From positions 62,001-126,000 of the forward strand of contig OW569381.1 of the NCBI GenBank assembly GCA_937625935.1: 64,000 nt of DNA, written 5' to 3'. A program made the position numbers and the translations under genes. The DNA is from Tetramitus jugosus (lineage: Eukaryota > Heterolobosea > Eutetramitea > Acrasida > Vahlkampfiidae). This document shows positions 10,718 to 21,409 of the stretch, one piece after another. Numbering within the stretch: position 1 is the first letter of the stretch; every line of letters begins with the position of its first letter. The notes below the pieces were generated by a model that worked only from the letters and a program-made list of their open reading frames with translations, made no database searches and was not told the origin of the DNA.

Positions 10718-12874
10718 CTACAAGCCCAGTTTGCCCCTGACGGATGAAAATCGGGACTCTTCCTTCTTGGCTGGGCGATCTCTGCCATACTTCTTGTACA
10801 ATTCATCCAGTTTTCTGTTGGTCTTTCCGCCGTTCTTGTCCTCTCCTTCGTCAAAATCGTCCACTCTCATCTCCAAATCGTCCAAGTCTGCCTCATCCAA
10901 GTGAATATCGTGAATTCCAATGGTGGCCAACTCTTGTTGCAGCTCTGATTGACGGATTTTGCGCGCAGTGGCGAGAATACGTCTGCCTTCCTCAATTGTC
11001 TCATCATCAACCTTTGGATTAAATTTGAATCGCTTCACATCAAACAGAGCACCCAGCAGTCCACATACATTGAACAAAGTGAGCAGCACAATCACCGGCA
11101 ACAACAGTGGGAAAAAGTTGGTGAAACCACCGGCAATCACCTCCAGGAATCCCGTTGTCTTGAACATTTCCTTGAGACCGTCCACACGCAACACACCCAT
11201 CACAAGATAGTACGCAACACCATCGTCCTTGGTCACACCAGTCAACTGAAGGTAATTGTAGCACAGTGTAGGAACAATACGGCACAGGAAAACTGCAGTG
11301 TACAGAATACTGCCCGCATCCGAGTAATGAGGCACCAACTTGTACAGCGAATAAATTTCAATTCTAAACAGTGCAAACAGTGCAATCACTGCCATCAACA
11401 CAATAATGCCCAGTGACACGATTTGCAAAACGATTCGAGAAGGTGCCAACCAACGCACCAACAAACTCAACACGGAAATATCCTTGCTCTTGGTACCCTT
11501 GGACACATACAATTGCATCGTTTTGATAAATGGAGTAAATTCGGAATAAATGAGCACCAGGGCAAACAGCAACACGAGCACTGCACACACACGGTACAAG
11601 ATGATTCTAAAGAATCGATAATAGAGCCACTGAGGATAATCCAACAAGGTTTTTTTCCATCCGCGACGTGGTGGTCTATACATGGTACGAATTCTCTTAT
11701 CGGATGCGTCCATTGACTCTGCAATATCCTGCAAATAGAAATAACTGTCATAGAGGTACTTTAGTTGATACTGAGCACGTCTATATTGATTAATCGCATT
11801 AATGACATTCTTGTGAATCTTGACGAGTGAACTTCGTTGTAATCCACTGACTTCTTCTCTCGTAAATTTCGCAGGTGACAATCGAGGGTATCGATTCAAC
11901 TCTGCCTGACTCGTCTTCAATATCTGATCCACATATTTTCTCAAATGAACCTTGTCTGATGCCTCTCCTGAACCTCCTGATCTTCTATTTTCATCACTAT
12001 CATCCTCATCATCATCATCACCACCACCATTAGATCGTCTTCTTCCTGATTGTTCTTGATCACCAATCGATGGAATCAATTGATCCAGGGCCAACACTTG
12101 AGCCAACTGATCCTTCAAATCCGCTTCCATCGTATCCACAGTCTCCTCTCGTTCCACTGCTTGAAACTCGTAATACTTTAATGTTCGTTGCTTGTGCGCA
12201 TGTTGCCACAAGTACCTCGGTAAATCCACAATACCGTATCCCAACAATGAAATCAACAAAAACAGTCCATACATGTTGGATAAGCTCTGCGCCACACCAA
12301 TCACCGATTCCTTTGTAAGAGAAACTCCGGTCGGAATTCCCCGATGAACAATCAAAATATAGACAGCAACAGCAACACCTGCCAATCCACCGACAAGTGC
12401 CATAATACCATACATGATTGCATTATCAAAAACAGAGCGCAACAACCTACGCCAAACACTAAATTCACCATTCCAATATGATTGCCACAATGGCACACCG
12501 AACCATGCTAATAACTGAATGGACCAGTACATGAATTGCCAAAAAACAACGAGATAAACAGGAGGATGATTGTCATCATCAGTGTCCATGGTTGATTTCG
12601 CATAGAGACCAGATGATAAATCAATGGTGACCAATGAAAGTGCACTGAATAAAATCCAATAGGTTAAAAAGAGTGTGAGATAGGCCATCCAGGGCAATTG
12701 ACTCTTTTTGGCATAGTGACGCAAAATGAGGAAAACAACGAGTGCACTGAGACCAATGTAGATGGGTATGGAGAAGAGAACTACGAGATCGAGTGGTCTA
12801 GGAGTCGTGGTGTTGCTGTTGTTGATGTCAGTGTTGTTGTTTTGTTGAAAGAGCAAAAAATCATCACTCGTCAT
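10718..12874 (-). CDS. LMBRD2: LMBR1-domain membrane protein, LMBRD2-like
   Basis: A 718-residue multi-pass membrane protein. Transmembrane segments lie near 28-50, 65-85, 108-130, 150-175 and 200-220. A long cytoplasmic coiled and acidic loop (about 225-400) follows, then four further segments. Landmarks shared with LMBRD2 are the FWQFMYWSIQLLAWFGVPLWQSY stretch region, GYGIVDLPRYLW, and a C-terminal FNVCGLLGALF hairpin before a basic tail. LMBRD2 proteins are linked to adrenergic receptor signalling in animals; the role in protists is unknown. The loop holds a D/E/S cluster and GGGDDDDED. It converges on the DNAAF5 gene with 37 bp between stops. Confidence 0.8.
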   Translation of the reverse strand: MTSDDFLLFQQNNNTDINNSNTTTPRPLDLVVLFSIPIYIGLSALVVFLILRHYAKKSQLPWMAYLTLFLTYWILFSALSLVTIDLSSGLYAKSTMDTDDDNHPPVYLVVFWQFMYWSIQLLAWFGVPLWQSYWNGEFSVWRRLLRSVFDNAIMYGIMALVGGLAGVAVAVYILIVHRGIPTGVSLTKESVIGVAQSLSNMYGLFLLISLLGYGIVDLPRYLWQHAHKQRTLKYYEFQAVEREETVDTMEADLKDQLAQVLALDQLIPSIGDQEQSGRRRSNGGGDDDDEDDSDENRRSGGSGEASDKVHLRKYVDQILKTSQAELNRYPRLSPAKFTREEVSGLQRSSLVKIHKNVINAINQYRRAQYQLKYLYDSYFYLQDIAESMDASDKRIRTMYRPPRRGWKKTLLDYPQWLYYRFFRIILYRVCAVLVLLFALVLIYSEFTPFIKTMQLYVSKGTKSKDISVLSLLVRWLAPSRIVLQIVSLGIIVLMAVIALFALFRIEIYSLYKLVPHYSDAGSILYTAVFLCRIVPTLCYNYLQLTGVTKDDGVAYYLVMGVLRVDGLKEMFKTTGFLEVIAGGFTNFFPLLLPVIVLLTLFNVCGLLGALFDVKRFKFNPKVDDETIEEGRRILATARKIRQSELQQELATIGIHDIHLDEADLDDLEMRVDDFDEGEDKNGGKTNRKLDELYKKYGRDRPAKKEESRFSSVRGKLGL

Positions 12875-13112
12875 TATTTGTGTGTGTGTTTAGTTGATGA
12901 TGGTGATGGTTTTTTTGTTGTGTATTTTATATTGTTGCTGTTGTTGTGAATGTGAGAGATTTTTTTGTTGGGTTGGAGGCTTTTTTTTGGGGCGTGGATT
13001 TTGATGATGGAAGTTTTTTCGCGTCCAATCAGATTCGACCTTCCAACCTCCCAACGGTTCCCTACAAGGAGAAGAACACTCCAAGAACTGGAACTCCCAA
13101 CAACAATCATGC

Positions 13113-15257
13113 ATGATTTTGAGATATTTCCCCATTATCGCCTTGAACAACAAACAACAAACAAAAAGCACATCAGGCATGACAGAGGATCACATCAAAG
13201 ATGCATCCTCATCCATCGAAGAACATCTTCAACAACAACAAACGAACCTCGTCGAACTACATCAAGAACAACAACAAGTTCAAGAAGCTTCAACAACAAC
13301 AACAACAACAGTAGCCGAAAAAGATGTAGAAATAATTCATAAAGGTAGTCCTACCATAGAAGTGAATAGGATAACTCTTTCAAAGGATAACGACAATCGT
13401 AGTCATGAACACGATGGAGATGATGATGATGATGCCGTTGAAAATAATGAGCATAAAGTCATGAGAGAACAAGTGAATGAGATGATGGCCTTTTCTAGTA
13501 GTAATGTTATTCCACAACAAGAGGATGATGATGATAATGAAGAAACAATAGAGCTAGAAATTGAAGTTGAAGAGCATCCTCAGAGACCTCGGTCCTCTTC
13601 TTCTTCTTCGTCGTCGTCGTCTGATTCTGACAACGACGAAAAATCTGTTGATTATCATGCGAATGGTCGATCTGTAGCTACGGAAGCCGCAGCGGCAGCA
13701 AGAGAGAAACGAAAAAAACGAGAAGCGGCAATGTATGTACCGCCCGAGGTGCTCACGTTTGAGAATTGTCCAGAGATGAGACCTCCACGTCAGATGACGA
13801 CAACAGAGACAATGAATGGTGATTATAGGATAGTAGATTTGGATTCAGATACAACGTCTCTTGTGCTGTCATATCTGGACAGGAGGAATGTGTTGAGTCT
13901 GGCTGAAACCAATCGATACTTTTATCATCGAACAAGCGACAATGCACTGTGGAGTAATTTGCTCACTCAAAACGAAAAATCAAGAGTGAAAGGAATGTGG
14001 TTAGCATCCAAAAAATTAACAAAAACTTATAAGAACATTGCAATGACAACGCATCGTCATGATGACCCTGAATTGGAACCAATTGAGATTAATCACGTGG
14101 ACCATACAGGATCTATACCCTATATTAAGGCACAGGTGAGACAGTTGCTTCATTTGGAGCCTCTATACACACGTATTGAGAATGTACCTACTTGTGCGAA
14201 AGATGGATACCATTCACGGTCAACTTCAGTGTTTGATCCTGCGATCATGAAAGACACAAACATTAAGCAGTTGTATGCAGAGGCTACACACAGAATGAAA
14301 TCTCACGGAAACTATTATCGTTTTGATAATTACACGACCCGGGCTCAAGTACCAGGAGATGAGCCTATTACTCAGTATTGGTACTTTTTCTTGGCAATCG
14401 GTATTATTTGGGTGCTCGCACTCCTCTATTTTGGAATATTTTTGCCATTGACAGTTGACAGATACATTCCCCGGCACAATCACATATGGTTGGTGCCGTT
14501 CATGCCTCCAGCTACAGTGATATGTCTCCTCTATGGAGTCTTTTTCGCTTTTCTCATGAAGAAGTACAACTATGTACCAATATTTACTCGCAGGAAGTTG
14601 GATGAGGCCGATAGATGTAACTATACGCTTCTCTTTGCTTCACTATTGATACCCATTCCTGTGACAATACTCATGTATGGATTGAAGTTAGGACTGTATT
14701 TCAGCGCACCGAACTTTCTATGGTCGTATATGATGATCCCCATTGTCGCATCCCTCTGGATCACTCTAGTCAATGGAGCATCATTGCACGTGATACGATG
14801 GGATCACCAACGTTATTATCTAACAATCCTAGGATTCATATTGATATATGTGCTGTTGACAGCAGGAATCGTGTTGAATGCTCTGAAAGCAGATGGATTC
14901 CTACCACGAGCTTTTCTCTATTCCTACGTTTTCTTCCTGTACTATGCGGCATTGGTCATGTTTGCTATCACTATGGCAGCCACGATAATTATGAAAATTG
15001 ATTTACACATTCGTTGGATTGTTTATGGTGGATTTTGTACAATGTTATGCTTTGCCATTGGATTGGCACCAATTTATTCAACTTTGATCCTTGGTGGACT
15101 CAGATTAGATAGAGTCATTACAATGCCGTACATTGCTGTTTTTGCACCCTTTTATGGTGGAATTGTCGTTCTCGTTGCGTTGGTAATGTTGGTTGCAGTG
15201 GGAATTTATGGCTTCTTTCACTGTCTCCAATGTCTTGGTATCTCTGAAGATGACTAA
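13113..15257 (+). CDS. F-box-like protein with eight transmembrane segments
   Basis: A 714-residue protein (or 692 from the ATG at 13179, which directly precedes MTEDHIKD). The first 240 residues are disordered, with Q/T, D/E and poly-S runs and an A-rich basic helix. An F-box-like motif follows at about 243-285 (DSDTTSLVLSYLDRRNVLSLAETNRYFYHR...LWSNLL). After a linker, eight hydrophobic segments run from about 420 to 705. F-box domains recruit substrates to SCF ubiquitin ligases. Coupling one to a polytopic membrane domain suggests a membrane-anchored adaptor, but the membrane part matches nothing I recognise. The neighbour at 15270 converges with 12 bp between stops. Confidence 0.72.
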   Translation: MILRYFPIIALNNKQQTKSTSGMTEDHIKDASSSIEEHLQQQQTNLVELHQEQQQVQEASTTTTTTVAEKDVEIIHKGSPTIEVNRITLSKDNDNRSHEHDGDDDDDAVENNEHKVMREQVNEMMAFSSSNVIPQQEDDDDNEETIELEIEVEEHPQRPRSSSSSSSSSSDSDNDEKSVDYHANGRSVATEAAAAAREKRKKREAAMYVPPEVLTFENCPEMRPPRQMTTTETMNGDYRIVDLDSDTTSLVLSYLDRRNVLSLAETNRYFYHRTSDNALWSNLLTQNEKSRVKGMWLASKKLTKTYKNIAMTTHRHDDPELEPIEINHVDHTGSIPYIKAQVRQLLHLEPLYTRIENVPTCAKDGYHSRSTSVFDPAIMKDTNIKQLYAEATHRMKSHGNYYRFDNYTTRAQVPGDEPITQYWYFFLAIGIIWVLALLYFGIFLPLTVDRYIPRHNHIWLVPFMPPATVICLLYGVFFAFLMKKYNYVPIFTRRKLDEADRCNYTLLFASLLIPIPVTILMYGLKLGLYFSAPNFLWSYMMIPIVASLWITLVNGASLHVIRWDHQRYYLTILGFILIYVLLTAGIVLNALKADGFLPRAFLYSYVFFLYYAALVMFAITMAATIIMKIDLHIRWIVYGGFCTMLCFAIGLAPIYSTLILGGLRLDRVITMPYIAVFAPFYGGIVVLVALVMLVAVGIYGFFHCLQCLGISEDD

Positions 15258-15269
15258 GTTAGTAAAGGC

Positions 15270-16946
15270 TCACTTTGTTTTTTGTAATGATTGCTTGTAT
15301 CTCTCTTTTTCGGCGTACAAACGACGATTCTTGTACATGAGAACAAGCCCAACCATAAATGCCAGAGTACAGAGACCAGTGTTGATCATAAATGTGACTC
15401 CAAAGCATGCCTTACCGTGGCATTCCTTGCCTGATCCCTTAATATGATTCTGGTACACCTTGCCAGCTAGTAGTGTAGAGATGATATACGATGCGAGTGC
15501 AGGAGAAACACTGCACACTGTGGAATTAACTGCAAAGAACTTTGCACCAAATCTCTCACTCACAAAGGCGGGACTACTGACGAGGATACATCCGTACATG
15601 AAACCAGTGAATATGATGAGAGGCAAAAACAATTTCAATGGAGCAAAAATGAAGGAATAACTGGCAACCCCAATCATCAACACACCAAAGACAAAGAATG
15701 TCGTTCTCTGGGCCATCCACGAAAATCTGTCAGACAAGTAACCAAACACAATTCTACCAAGACAATTTCCAATACTGTAGAAGAGCACGAGTATATCCTG
15801 ATCACCATCCTTACCTCCATACGAAATGACAACACTACCCAGATTATTCACAATGGTCAAGCCTGCACCTGCACCTGCAAAATAGCAAAAACAAAACAAC
15901 CAGAAGTCGAGCGTACACATCATTTGAATCGCATTCACATCATTCTCTGGTGGAGCAAGAACTGCAGCAACTGCCGCTGCTTCTGTCTTATCGGCGGAGA
16001 TGGAAAAGGACTTTTCAATCTCTTCTGTTTGTTCGAGCAGCGCTTGTTGGTCCAACTCACTCTTGTACTGTGCATCGAGGTGATTGCCACCCAACAGTGA
16101 ATCTTGTTCAGTTGCAACCGGTGCCAATGTATTCTCCCCTTCTTCCTCAATCAATTCACCATCTGTCTTCTTTCGTTGTTCAGAAATGACATTCATAAAT
16201 ATTGTTCCTAGCACGAGAGGAATACATCCACCGAAAATGGCCAAGAACATGATAAAAGGCGTCAGTTTCTCCTTGAAAATGTATCTGAATACCAGTGTAA
16301 AGATGGCCGAACTGATACCAAAGCATGCCGAATGCAATCCAACAAGTTTTCCTCTGTGCTCTGAACTAAAATTCTTAATGTTGGTCGAAATGGCAGTCAC
16401 ATAGCACCCAGAGCTTCCATTACCCATAATACCAAAGCAAATGGCAAGCAAAATGTAATTGGACGGAATTGCCTTGCACAAGATGAGAAAAGACAGAAAA
16501 TAACCAACGAAAATCAGACTACCAGACAATATAGAGTTCGGACGTGCACCAAACATGTCATGAATCACACTGGGGCCAATACCAGCATAGGAACCAACAT
16601 TGGCAAATGTTCCGACGAGATTGATCTGAGTTTGATCATAATCCATCGCCTTCTTGATCTTGGGACTCAATGAACCAAACATCTACATTCATTTTAGTTA
16701 TGGTAGTAATGTTTTAGTAGTGGTCCAATTTGAAAACAATCAAAAACAACAACTTGTGTGAAAAATAAACAAAAAATGTGCACAAACAAAAAAACAAAAA
16801 CAACAACAATGCATGGGACATACATATTGAGTTCCAGAGCAAACCATCATTAAAAGACCAACAATCAATGAGAGCCATCGATTCACAGTGATGATATTCC
16901 TTGTTGGAAAGGGCCACTTTTGCTTGAGACGATCTAGGGACGACAT
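15270..16946 (-). CDS. Nodulin-like major facilitator transporter, two exons
   Basis: Exon 1 is 16946-16824 (41 codons), exon 2 is 16682-15270. The 141-bp intron has a gtatgt donor and a gaatgtag acceptor in phase 0. Splicing joins VNRWLSLIVGLLMMVCSGTQY to MFGSLSPKIKKAMDYDQTQI, the typical start of nodulin-like MFS proteins (NRW..., Y.FGS.SP.IK...Y.Q.Q). The product has 511 residues with about 12 membrane segments. A charged central loop (about 215-275) separates the halves, and a second conserved block lies near 300-340 (FWLFCFCYFAGAGAGLTIVNN). Substrate is unknown. Without exon 1 the first membrane helix would be missing, which supports the intron. Confidence 0.88.
16683..16823 (-). other. 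Intron of the MFS transporter gene
   Basis: 141-bp GT-AG intron, phase 0. A CATAACTAAAATG stretch near the 3' end could hold the branch point. Confidence 0.85.
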
Positions 16947-17923
16947 TTTTTTGTTGTTGTTGCTCAAAAGCTTTCGTGTTGTTTCACAGTGGGGGTTTGA
17001 TTTCACACTGGTGTTTTTGACTTGGGGTCTTTCTTGAAATTCAAGATGACACGCAGCAAGCTTTTCACATTTGGAAAACTTGTGTCCGCACAAGAAATTT
17101 CGTTGCTGCTCGTGGAATTGGAACGGAGTTGTCTAGGAGACACCAACACCACGATATGGAATGGAGTTTATGTGAACCTAGGAACAGGTTTCCTTGAAGC
17201 TGTTTGAGCAAAGAATGATCAGTTCCACGTTGCATGAACTTGCGCAGTTATGAATTTATGTACGACTCAAGCCTCTTGTCTCGGATCACAATCTTCGTTT
17301 AAGGTTTAACCATGCTATTCAATATTGATTCTCAAAACCAGCACGGTTGGAGTTTGGCAGATTCGCTAGCCCAGATGTCCCATTCCCGAAAAGAAGATGT
17401 CATCATAAATTTGTTGTGGATGTACATGATTGGAAGAGCCCCAGCTCATTATTGCAGCCCAGATGATCCTACCATTTTTTTGTCCAGGGGAATCATCCTC
17501 CTTTGTCCTCCGGCCACAGATCTGTGTTGGGACAGTTAGGATGGATGTTGGAGGCAAATCTAGATTGTAAAAATATTCAAACAAAGTTTTCAATGAAATT
17601 CTCTTCACCCAAACGATTCAATCAGCAATGTCCATGTCTTCGAGCGAAAAGGCAGTGAATTGAATGTTCCAAGTCTACAACCCCAAAAAGAACACGATTC
17701 ATAATCGAACATGATATATTCTTCTTGGTCGAAGTTGTGTCTCTTTGGTTCGAATTGGACCACGAGCTCATTTCAGATTCACCAGAACTTTACAAAAGTC
17801 GGTTATGCGAAGATCCTGAAGTGTGATGTGTGAACGCCACGCAATTTTTTCCCCAGAACTTGCGAACCCTCCGACAATACGCTCAACTTTGAAACCAAAG
17901 TGAACCAAACAAACTCGAACCTA
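16947..17923. other. Intergenic region without a supported gene
   Basis: Nearly 1 kb between the MFS transporter (leftward) and the methyltransferase (rightward). Only short frames without family resemblance are present. It should contain both promoters, but I see no repeat, RNA gene or clear motif. Confidence 0.6.
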
Positions 17924-18733
17924 ATGAGAAAGTCTGTGGATTATCGTCTCGTAGTGGTTATTGCCCTCGTGCTCATTGCTTTTATCACGGTTGCCTATGT
18001 GCTTCGTGTTCAACAAGACAGCACTGACTCAAACGTTGTCTTGTCAGACGCCACAACAAGCACAACAAGCAGCAAACCAGCAGTAAAGAGACAAAAGAGA
18101 AACGTCTTTTTTGATTTTGGTGCCAATTTCGGTGACTCTATCGAATCATTTGTTGGCAACGAAGGTGCCATTGGTGGCAAAGGACTCACTGGTCTGGGCA
18201 AGCAAGGAAAGTGGGATATTTGGGGCTTCGAAGCCAATCCATTCTTCAATGAAAAATTAGCATTGTTGGATCAACGATTATCTGCCATTACACTTCCTTC
18301 TGGTGAGAAACAATACAATGTGTATATGAAGCCAGAGTCGGCCATTACGACAAAGGACGGTAAAGTGAGTTTTTATTTGGATACGGTGAATGACGGATGG
18401 AGAAATTTCTGGGGTTCTTCACTGTTGGCCAATCACAGAGATGTCGTTCAGAGTGAGAAGGAAGGAAAGAAGAAGATTGTGACAGTGGACGGATATGGTA
18501 TTAGTGATTTGATTATGAAGAATTATGATATTGATGATTATATTGTGGTCAAGATGGATGTCGAAGGTGTAGAGTATGAAATGTTGATTGATATGATTCG
18601 CACGGGTGCCATTCACTATGTGGATTTGCTGTTGTGTGAGTATCATGACTGGATTGAGCCACAGCCTGGTCTAACAAAGAGCTTAAAGTACATTCTGTCA
18701 AAGATGGGTGTCAAGGAAGATGTTTGGACATAA
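17924..18733 (+). CDS. FkbM-family SAM-dependent methyltransferase, membrane-anchored
   Basis: A 269-residue protein from the ATG at 17924. Residues 10-28 (LVVVIALVLIAFITVAYVL) form a signal anchor with short cytosolic basic N-terminus, so the enzyme should face the secretory lumen. Motif I is FFDFGANFGDS at about 61-71, the acidic post-I loop is FEANP near 101, and KMDVEGVEYEML near 210 is the FkbM signature. FkbM enzymes O-methylate sugars or polyketides; in a lumenal setting a glycan is the likeliest acceptor, but that is inference. The gene lies 170 bp before a lumenal glycosidase on the same strand. Confidence 0.82.
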   Translation: MRKSVDYRLVVVIALVLIAFITVAYVLRVQQDSTDSNVVLSDATTSTTSSKPAVKRQKRNVFFDFGANFGDSIESFVGNEGAIGGKGLTGLGKQGKWDIWGFEANPFFNEKLALLDQRLSAITLPSGEKQYNVYMKPESAITTKDGKVSFYLDTVNDGWRNFWGSSLLANHRDVVQSEKEGKKKIVTVDGYGISDLIMKNYDIDDYIVVKMDVEGVEYEMLIDMIRTGAIHYVDLLLCEYHDWIEPQPGLTKSLKYILSKMGVKEDVWT

Positions 18734-18902
18734 ATTTATGAGAATCTGATTAACCATTCATGAAGGAACCATGGAGCTAACTTCAAAAGTGTGAGAGTCC
18801 TCCACAATAAATGTAACAACTCAATGCCATCTGAAGAAGAGACCAGTCTTTGGTGCGTTTCAAAAAATCAGATCACCACTCCAACACCGAAAAAAAAAAC
18901 GC

Positions 18903-21104
18903 ATGACAGCACTGAAAACGACACTTGTGCTACTGTCGGCACTGATCGCACTCTTTGCTCTTCTGATCTCTCGGTTTCACTTGGATTCGTCACTCCTTCA
19001 AGATTCTCCAACCCCAACTGGATCTACACTGGCAGAGTTAACACGATTGTTCAAGGAGTTGTTTTCAATGAACATGGATCACACCTTTTATGATTCTGCA
19101 TCATTGACGAACAACGAACCAAGCCGGTTTGATCCATTGGAGGGTGATGTGTCGACACATGATGGAATTTCATATGACATGAAAAAGAGAGCTGAAAAGA
19201 TTCCATTGTACTTGATTCCAAAACCAAAGTTTATACAAGTCAATGCCGGTGGTGAAGGCAGTGGTACCATTGGTGTCACTTTGCCTGTGAACCCTCAATT
19301 GAATGTCGTGTTTTTCAAGGATCAATCTGCGACTGTAGATGTTGTGGCGCGCTCCCTGTGCACCATGATTTCCTTCTATTTGGATCATGATACGAGAATG
19401 GAGCAGATAGAGGCTGATGCGAGCAATCGAATAAGTGGTGCAATTCAATTGGTACATTTGAACAAGAATCCGTTCGTAGCACAGGATCAAGATGAGAATT
19501 ATGAGGTGATTGTTAAGAATGATAAGATTTTGGTGCAAGCGTACAGTCCAAGAGGATTATTTAGAGGAGCCATGACTGTCCTTCAATTGATATTTAGTGC
19601 AAGGGATGCCAACGAATGGGATGCTGACAATCAAGTCATGAGCAATAGAGAAGCAGGTTGGTTGAAGAAGCAAGATCTAGTGCTGCCTGAGATCCATATT
19701 CGTGATGAGTCCAAGTTTAAGTGGCGTGGTATGCTCCTGGATGTATGTCGTCACTTTTTCGACAAACATTTTGTGAAAAAGTACATTGACTTGCTGGCTC
19801 TGTACAAGATGAATGTATTCCACTGGCATTTGACGGAAGATCAAGCATTCCGTATTGAAATCAAAAAATATCCTAGATTGACATCAGTGGGTGCTTACAG
19901 AGAGTTGAGAGCTGATGAGCTCGCTGATCAGGAGTTTTTAGAGAAGAATAAGGATTTTATCACGCTGCGAGACGAAAAATTGTACTATGGTGGTTTTTAC
20001 ACGCAAGAGGATATTAAGGAGATTGTTCAGTATGCAGCCGATAGATTTATTCAGGTTGTTCCTGAAATTGAGCTACCAGGTCATGCAGTAGCCTCTCTTG
20101 CAGGATATCCCGAGCACTCATGCACTGGTAAGGATCACTTTGACGTGGAGAAGAACTGGGGGGTTCACAAGGATGTTTATTGCGCAGGTAACGAAAAAAC
20201 TTTTAGTTTCTTAGAAGATGTGCTTACGGAGGTGATTGAACTGTTTCCCAATAGCACTCATATACACATTGGAGGTGATGAATGTCCAAAGGACCGATGG
20301 CGCCGTTGTCCTAAATGTCAAAAGCGCATAAAGGAAGAAAAATTAAGGAACGAACATGAATTACAGAGTTATTTCATACGGAGAATAGGACAGTTCCTTG
20401 CTAGCAAGAACCGAAAGTTTATCGGATGGGATGAGATTCTAGAAGGTGGCTTGGCACCTGGTGCGATTGTACAAGCTTGGAGAAGTATGGATGGGGCAGT
20501 GACTGCAGTGCGTCTGGGTCATGATGCCATTGCATCACCACTTAGTCACTGTTATTTAGACTATGATATTAATACTATTGATCTGGAGCATATTTACAGT
20601 TTTAAGCCAGAGCAACATGCTTCGAGGGGAAAGGGAAATATCCTTGGAGGTGAAGTGAACTGCTGGACAGAGCACATGAGAACCGAAGAAAGAGTGAATT
20701 ACATGGTCTTTCCAAGATTGTTGGCCATGAGTGAGGTGTTGTGGACTGTTGGTACGAGGGACAGGTACTACGAGTTCTTGAAACGAGTACAACAACAAAG
20801 ATCGATCCTACAAGACTTGTTCGATGTTGAAATGGGACCAGAGACCGATCTACTGACTATCAGTACTCGAATAGGTTCCAATCGAAACATTATCGTTCGT
20901 GCGCAGTTGAAAAAGCCTGGAACTACTGTGCCTCGTGAGCTCATCAAAGTTTATTTCAGCACAGATGGATCTGAGCCCAAGCCAGACCCTAACAAAACAA
21001 TAACCCTGGGACGAGAGGTTTCCATACCTTATTCACAAACTCTTCTACTGCAGGGATTTGTAGATGGGATTTCATACGGTAAGAGCTACCTCATCCAGCA
21101 ATAA
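18903..21104 (+). CDS. Beta-N-acetylhexosaminidase, GH20
   Basis: Glycosidase removing terminal GlcNAc/GalNAc from glycans or chitin fragments. The 733-residue product has an N-terminal hydrophobic signal or anchor (about 6-25) and a GH20 N-terminal domain (about 65-260). The catalytic TIM barrel carries FHWHLTEDQAFRIE (H307 region) and GGDE with the catalytic pair D459-E460, plus GWDEILEGG and LGGEVNCWTEH further on. The last 90 residues contain YFSTDGSEPKPDP and GFVDGISYGKSYLI, a chitobiase-type C-terminal domain rarely seen on animal lysosomal forms. It is probably lysosomal or secreted. Confidence 0.93.
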   Translation: MTALKTTLVLLSALIALFALLISRFHLDSSLLQDSPTPTGSTLAELTRLFKELFSMNMDHTFYDSASLTNNEPSRFDPLEGDVSTHDGISYDMKKRAEKIPLYLIPKPKFIQVNAGGEGSGTIGVTLPVNPQLNVVFFKDQSATVDVVARSLCTMISFYLDHDTRMEQIEADASNRISGAIQLVHLNKNPFVAQDQDENYEVIVKNDKILVQAYSPRGLFRGAMTVLQLIFSARDANEWDADNQVMSNREAGWLKKQDLVLPEIHIRDESKFKWRGMLLDVCRHFFDKHFVKKYIDLLALYKMNVFHWHLTEDQAFRIEIKKYPRLTSVGAYRELRADELADQEFLEKNKDFITLRDEKLYYGGFYTQEDIKEIVQYAADRFIQVVPEIELPGHAVASLAGYPEHSCTGKDHFDVEKNWGVHKDVYCAGNEKTFSFLEDVLTEVIELFPNSTHIHIGGDECPKDRWRRCPKCQKRIKEEKLRNEHELQSYFIRRIGQFLASKNRKFIGWDEILEGGLAPGAIVQAWRSMDGAVTAVRLGHDAIASPLSHCYLDYDINTIDLEHIYSFKPEQHASRGKGNILGGEVNCWTEHMRTEERVNYMVFPRLLAMSEVLWTVGTRDRYYEFLKRVQQQRSILQDLFDVEMGPETDLLTISTRIGSNRNIIVRAQLKKPGTTVPRELIKVYFSTDGSEPKPDPNKTITLGREVSIPYSQTLLLQGFVDGISYGKSYLIQQ

Positions 21105-21409
21105 ATGTACGACCAAAAGTTCGTGTCACAGAAACAATTTCCGAGCAGGGAGAAACTCACTATATTCAATATCCGGTGAGTATGATCATCAAGAGGCAAT
21201 TTTTGAATATGGCGCGTTTTTGGTGACTCTGACAGACAAACGGTCAGGCAACAAAGATCAATACCGCTTCCAGCACCTTTTGCAGTTTTCTTCCTCGTGT
21301 CAAACGTCAGTAGCTCTTCTTTTGAACGGAACAAGAGTATGCTTACCTTGTTCATTTTGTCGGAAAAAACAGTTATCAACAGGCAAAATACCTTCTTCAT
21401 ATAGCCATA
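21105..21409. other. Intergenic, nothing recognised
   Basis: About 300 bp between two rightward genes; it presumably holds the hexosaminidase 3' end and the promoter of the next gene. No feature stands out. Confidence 0.5.
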